Of a stretch of DNA of 64,000 bases, positions 58,730 through 64,000 are shown one piece after another. The position numbers were made by a program, and so were the translations under genes. The notes beneath the pieces are model-generated. The model was not told the DNA's origin, did not search any database, and saw only the letters and a program-made list of their open reading frames with translations. The DNA comes from Turbatrix aceti (taxonomy: Eukaryota > Nematoda > Chromadorea > Rhabditida > Panagrolaimidae): the NCBI GenBank assembly GCA_963969345.1, contig OZ017768.1, positions 9,200,718-9,264,717 of the forward strand. Reading direction: 5' to 3'. Every line of letters begins with the position of its first letter. Position 1 is the first letter of the stretch.

Positions 58730-61584
58730 ATGACCAAGGTGTTCATTGCTCCGGGTGCCCAGGAAGGTGGCACCGTCAGCCAGGGCAAATTTGCGCCGTT
58801 TCACGAAGTTGGCCACAGCGAGTCGTAAGTTTTACACGTAAAACGTAAAATTTTGCATGGAAATCATGATTTTAGGCAAAGAAAAAATCGTGTCGTGCTT
58901 TTTCTCACCATTTTGGTAATTAGCACTCTTGTTGGATACACGTGAGTTTTGTTACGGGCGGGGCATTAAATTATGTCGGAATATTGGATTTTTTAACTTT
59001 GTATGAAAAATTTAAAAAAGATAAATTTGAAATTTAATTTAAAAAAAATTATTATTGTCAAAAAACAAAAAAAAAATTGAATAAATTTCCATAATGTTCA
59101 AAAATTTAGTTTTTTTACAAATTTTGTATGTATTTAATTTGTGTACAATTTATATTTGTTTCTGGACATTTTTTTATTCAACATTTTCTGACCGGCCGCA
59201 GCCTTGAAATTGCCTTGATTACGATCAACTTTCCAAACTTCAGTTTCCTGCAATTCGCGATCAAGCAGCTATCCAAAGACGACGCCTCCGACCGCCTCTA
59301 CGGCCACTGGAGATTTTACCCCTCAGGCAAGCCCGCCGGCGTCGCCATTTCTGATCGTATTCCAAATCCCGGAAACCAGGGGCTTCTGAAAGGCGATGTC
59401 GTCTCTGCCAACGACGATTCTTCCAGCTCCAGCGAGGAAGAAGATGGCTTTGATGATTCTTATCCCAGCCTCGGCTCGGATTCTGACTCCGACTCCGATT
59501 CCGAGGAATTTGACGAATTTGGCCACAACCCAGTCAACAGCAAACACGTTGACGTCATGCTGCTTTTTGAAAAATTCAAGACCACTTTCGGCAAAAAGTA
59601 CGCTACTCTGGCAGAAGAAACACGGCGTTACCTAGTTTTTGCGTCTCAAATCGAGAGAATCGCGCAGTGGAACTCAGAAGACCAAGAATGGGGCACAGAG
59701 TACGGTGTCAACGAGTTTTCCGACATGACCGACGACGAGTTTTCTCAGGTAAATTTTTTGTTTAATCGGAAAGTGTTTATTTTTGCGATATTTTTTTATT
59801 TAGATGCTGATGCCGGTGACGAGCAAAGCCGAGCGTCTGGACCGCGCAAACGAAGCCGCCTTCATCAAGCGACTCGATAAGATGCCCATCGAGGCCCGTG
59901 CCGAGATCCCGAAGCGCTTCGACTGGCGCACGAAGGGCGTGGTGACCCCGGTCAAAGCGCAGGGCAAGTGCGGCTCTTGCTGGGCTTTCGCGACCGCCGC
60001 AACCGTCGAATCCGCATACGCGGTGAAGTACGGCGAGCTGCGCAACCTCTCTGAGCAGGAACTCCTCGACTGCAACCTCGAGAACAACGCGTGCAACGGC
60101 GGCGATGTTGACAAGGCGTTCCGGTGGGTGATTGATTTATCGGAGTTAGATCCGGTGCATGCGAGCGTGGGACTGTCTGGGATTGGCGGAGACGCCTTCA
60201 GCGATCATTTTCAAGTCATGCATCAGAGTCCGGACTGGACGGCCTCGAACGCAGCTGCGAACTAGCAGGAAGGCGACCAGGCCGTAGATTAGTGTTAGCA
60301 CGAGGAACACGACTCGGTCTCTGCAAAAAACACCTGAATGCCTGTTTTCTACCAAAAAAATTTAAAAACGGTGTTATCGGTTTTGGTTCGGAACCGAAAC
60401 CGGCCGGAATCGACAACACTGTTACAAAAAGACTCACAAAATAGAAGACGACGTTCCGAGGGTGAAAATAGTCTGCGCAAGGTGCCGGAACGGGTTGCTG
60501 GGACAAATTGTCACGGGGAGATGAGGCATGACGACAACAACGACGACGACGACGACGGGATACAGGTAATGAGCACAGGTAATCAGCAGCGGCAACGTGC
60601 ACGTCCATTCGGCGGCGATGACGACGACGGCAGACAGCGCCGATGACAAAAAAAATTATTTTTGCATCCCAGTCGTTGATTATACGCACGCCGATTTTTG
60701 GTGAAAAATAATGAGCTGAAGAAGAAGAAGATAGTGAAGGAAGAAGAGATATGTATGTATGCGGAAGAAAATCTAGATAACCCGGTTTTATCGATCTGTG
60801 GGGGTGGAAAGGAGAAAACAAGGTTGACAAATAAGAGAGATCCAGAACGCTCACGTGAAGGGGTCATCGTGCTATGGCTTCGTTTTTATAAAAAAAATTG
60901 TGGTATTGTAAAAATTCCAGGTGCAGGTGTGTTTGACCACATGAGAATCATAAAAAGCAAAAAATAACGTTTTTAGTCAAACAAACATAAAAATTGTGAA
61001 ATGGGCGGAGCCAACTTGAAATTGGCGCGAAAAGTACAAATGCGCACGCAGACGAGGGTCTTGAGTGGAAAATTTGAGTACTGGATTGTCTCAAGGGGAA
61101 TTTATCGAATTTCTGCGTTTTTGAATTTTTTTTATCATTTATGAATTCCAGATTTGTCCACGAAAATGGCCTCATGTACGAAGACGCGTACCCTTACGTC
61201 GCGCATCGTCAGAACACATGCAGCATCCATCGCAACGAGACGACCAAAATCAGCGTCGCATACTGGCTCCACCCCTCTGAAGACGCTATCATTGACTGGC
61301 TCCTCAACAACGGGCCCGTAAATGTCGGCATCGCAGTGCCACCCGGCATGAAGCAGTACAAAGGAGGCGTCTACACGCCGTCGCCCTATGACTGCAAATT
61401 CCGGGTCCTCGGCCTTCATGCGCTGCTCGTCGTTGGCTACGACGAAACTCCCGAAGGCGAAAAGTACTGGATCATCAAGAACAGCTGGGGCAATACATAT
61501 GGCGTCGAAAACGGCTACGTCTACTTTGCCAGGGGTCAAAACCATTGCGGCATCGAGGACGAGCCTCTTGGCATCTTGGCCTGA
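58730..61584 (+). CDS. Membrane-anchored papain-family cysteine protease (cathepsin L/F-like)
   Basis: Five exons (58730-58824, 58876-58941, 59202-59748, 59804-60123, 61152-61584) join in phase to 486 aa. There is no cleavable signal. Instead a 34-residue N-terminus precedes one hydrophobic segment (NRVVLFLTILVISTLVG), a type II anchor. A linker with an acidic Ser/Asp run (SDSDSDSDSEEFDEFG) leads to an I29-like prodomain (FEKFKTTFGKKYATLAEETR, then NEFSDMTDDEF). The protease domain has the Gln of the oxyanion hole and Cys in QGKCGSCWAF (Cys about 295), His in GLHALLVVGYD (about 432) and Asn in IIKNSWG (about 453). All catalytic residues are present. Splicing just before the ATG (ttttag|gtaacagacATG) implies an upstream untranslated exon. 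Intron 4 (1028 nt) hosts an antisense gene. It could be lysosomal after cleavage or act at the cell surface. Confidence 0.9.
60146..60529 (-). CDS. Small single-pass membrane protein, nested antisense in cathepsin intron 4
   Basis: Two exons, 60529-60438 and 60320-60146, with a 117-nt GT-AG intron (TT|gtgagt, ttttttgcag|A) and matching phase 2; 88 aa. The only in-frame ATG after a TAA stop is at 60529, just after a (GTC)n run. The N-terminal third is polar (MPHLPVTICPSNPFRHLAQT). One strong hydrophobic helix follows (DRVVFLVLTLIYGLVAFLLV), then a basic cytosolic-type tail ending MHRI. No family recognised. The stop codon lies only 22 bp from the host exon's donor, so the transcripts probably overlap. 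It fits the pattern of small antisense genes inside host introns seen twice more in this window. Confidence 0.6.
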
Positions 61585-61761
61585 TGCGGCACCTGGTGTC
61601 TTTAACAGTTGATTTTTTAAATGGAAAGCATATAAGTTTGGTTATTTATAAATGGTTACGATTTTTACGTTCTCAAAGAGGTGAATTGTACGTTAACGTT
61701 GAACGTTTGTCTTTAAAGTTTTTTCAAAAAGTCATCCGGAGTTTTGATTGCATTTTGGAGT

Positions 61762-63980
61762 TCAACTCGTTGATGTTTTTTTGGGACGCAGAAAAATGGC
61801 TTCCAGCTTTCCAAATGGTATCTCAAAAAACACAGACCAAAGGTATGCAACGGCAACTGATAACACGCCGTTAGGGATCACGTAAAAGATGAGCTGCAAA
61901 TTTGAAAGCTTTTTCAAATGCTTTTAACAAAAAAAGTCAAAACATCGATCAAGAATATGTAAAAAAACATCACTTACAACACTCCAGATGCTGGTGTAGT
62001 AAACAGGATTTTCAATCAACGAAAAACACAGAGCGAGTACCAGGTAATGAACGAGGTACGTGCAGTAGGAAAGTCTCCCGAGTGGATTCCAAATTGACCA
62101 GGACATGAAACGATTGATAGGCCCCCCGCAGCCGTAGAAGCTGCTGACGACGATCCAGGTGAGTCCCAGGCCCCAGGCCGGCTTGCTCAGGGCCGAGTAC
62201 ATGGCTCTCCAGAACACGGAAAGATCCCCGCCTTTGTTGTAGTCAAAGAGTCCGAAGAGTACAGTGAGCATCAGAGCCAATGCCAGACCCCCTAAAGCAA
62301 TATTGACTGATCGCGGTATTTGTAGGCGTTTAACGCGGTGTAAAAACCATCCAAGCACCAGTCCTTGAATATACACCGGACAACGCATCCAGGGAGGATA
62401 ATAGATTTCGTGATACTTATTAACTGAAACTAGGAGAGGGTATGTAGGAGTCGCGTTTTTGGCAAAAATTATTGCAATGTTTCCTGCAACGGACAAACAC
62501 CACAGAACAACTGGAACTACTATTCCGTAAGGATAAAGAGCCAGGGGAAACAAAATTAGCGGTGAGAGGATGTAGAGTTGCATATCCGTTGCCAAATACC
62601 AAGTTGGTCCGACACAGACGTTGGATTTAAAGTTGTTGATGTATAACATGTTAAGCCAGAAGTATTTGTAACAGCCATCAGGTACAATCGGGTAGCGAAG
62701 TTTGTCGGGAGAGTGGCTGGTGTACGGTAACAAAATATACATGTAGAAAAAAATAAGCATGAAATACGGTGGAGAGATTCTGAAATTAAGAATTTAAATT
62801 TGGCACTGATTTTGTTGATATGAAACCTCAAGTATCGATGGACGCAGTACAAGACCCAGCTTTTGGCCTGTGTTAACACTTTTCTGTCTTTGTTGAAGTT
62901 TTTGAACCAAACGTAGGAAACCACAAGTCCTCCCATGAAGAAGAAGGAGTCGACAGAAAAAAATCCGTTCATGAGGATTTGAAAGAAAAAATAGTTAACA
63001 ATAACACGACCATCCTGAGGGTTGTACAAGCGTACTGCAAACTGACCGACCGCATGTCCAGCAATGATCCAAAGTATGGACAGGGCACGCACGCAGTTGA
63101 GGGGCGCTATCTGACCTTGTCTGGATTCTGCCATGTTAAGGATCTCCAACGAGTTTTTGTAAATTGAAAACGTAAGCAGCATTTTGATTGAGAATGAAGA
63201 ACTGTCACGATCGACGATTTCGAAGAAATCAACAATGCCTGCGAAAACAGAGAGTGCAACGATGGCAATGATCACGGCGCCAACGATCCAGGAAGCAAAA
63301 GTATAAGGCACTGCCACGTCGTCCATCGTCAACACCGCCCTTACCGGATTCACAGCCACACCTGCCGTGTCCAGTGCGAAGGCAATGATGAATTCTAGAT
63401 CCTCAGAAGAACATGAAGCCGGTTGGCAGAGATCGTAGACAATAGAAATATCGCCAGTCAGATTCTCATCAACTAATTCAGGGTTAATAATTGCACGGGA
63501 GTACATGGTCGTTAAGGTTCGATCGCGTCCAGGCACTTTGTAATTAATAATGTCGCATTCCTGCTTGAATCCGTAGAACTTGAATGCCCCATTCCCGCGA
63601 AGGATTCCTGCTTCTCTGGCGCCGTTTGAGTCGAGGACTAAAACTAAAGGTGTCCAATATGTAAATTCAAAATAAACAGGAAAACGTACTTTGTAGTAGA
63701 ACAAATTCCATATCTGTGGGCTGACTGGTTATCAATTTCAGCACAGCCTCTCCCATCACTAACACGTCTTCTAGACATTCTGTCGACAGGTTGCCAACTA
63801 TGATGGGAATCGTTGAGCTCAGATTTATTTTTTCAGCCAACTTTGCGTGTAATAATCCATCGGAAATGGTGCTAAACACTTTGCGAAACGATTCTAATTC
63901 GGTATTTACGGTTTTTGGATTTACAGCGGGCTTTACTAGGGCGTTGGCAAATGAATCAAAATTCATGCAAAATGACAAAT
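61762..63980 (-). CDS. NRF-6-like acyltransferase (acyltransferase 3 family), 5' end off the window
   Basis: Four exons: 63980-63690, 63643-62827, 62779-61978 and 61893-61762. Acceptors and donors are canonical, phases match and introns are 46, 47 and 84 nt. At least 679 aa are present. The first exon shown starts after an acceptor at 63981, so earlier exons lie to the right. The N-terminal part is the extracellular NRF domain with spaced Cys (CLEDV, QECDII, CQPASCSSE). Then come the first helix (WIVGAVIIAIVALSVFAGIV) and the acyltransferase core (LNCVRALSILWIIAGHAVGQ with its conserved His, then HRYLRISPPYFM). The last exon gives the final helix and a short tail. It is the full-length form of the family and is clearly diverged from the short copy at 8186-9909. 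Confidence 0.9.
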
Positions 63981-64000
63981 CTGCCAAAAAAATTATGAAT

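Noticed and set aside
60216..60854. 212-aa minus-strand frame
   Set aside because: It reads through the intron of the nested membrane-protein gene in another frame and contains Arg and Ser runs from simple repeats.

Overview
The window is animal nuclear DNA. Genes are split by mostly short GT-AG introns (many of 43-60 nt) and lie in long AT-rich, homopolymer-rich spacers. The gene families (rhodopsin-type GPCR, SLCO/OATP transporter with a Kazal-like loop, two NRF-6-like acyltransferases, beta-tubulin, trypsin, papain-type protease) are metazoan. Clustered NRF-6-like genes suggest an ecdysozoan (tardigrade, nematode or arthropod); I cannot name the species. I assembled all gene models by hand from splice sites and matching exon phases; there is no transcript support.

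Layout, left to right. (1) 1-1127, minus: a mitochondrial branched-chain aminotransferase-like gene running off the left edge. The aligned position of the PLP lysine is asparagine. (2) 3511-7430, plus: a peptide-type class A GPCR. Its 2.4-kb second intron hosts an antisense gene for a small secreted protein. (3) 8186-9909, minus: a complete NRF-6-like acyltransferase. (4) 10-18.5 kb: gene-poor, with an unrecognised multi-exon plus-strand locus at 15.3-16.0 kb and several small ORFs. (5) 18584-34136, minus: a seven-exon OATP of 927 aa. One intron contains an antisense gene for a 156-aa secreted protein; another carries a 3.6-kb mobile element built around a 772-bp-arm palindrome. (6) 34-52 kb: almost gene-free, but rich in structure: a 0.95-kb spaced direct duplication, two hAT-like MITEs with perfect 8-bp target duplications, a foldback element and a pre-miRNA-like hairpin. 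(7) 52.3-64 kb: a dense cluster of trypsin, class-3 lipase, beta-tubulin, a membrane-anchored cathepsin (with an antisense small membrane protein inside its intron) and a second NRF-6-like gene running off the right edge.

The trypsin, lipase and cathepsin are secreted or membrane-exposed hydrolases lying side by side, which may reflect a digestive or extracellular role; the sequence does not show a shared pathway. Recurring themes are genes nested antisense in introns (three convincing cases) and non-autonomous DNA transposons.
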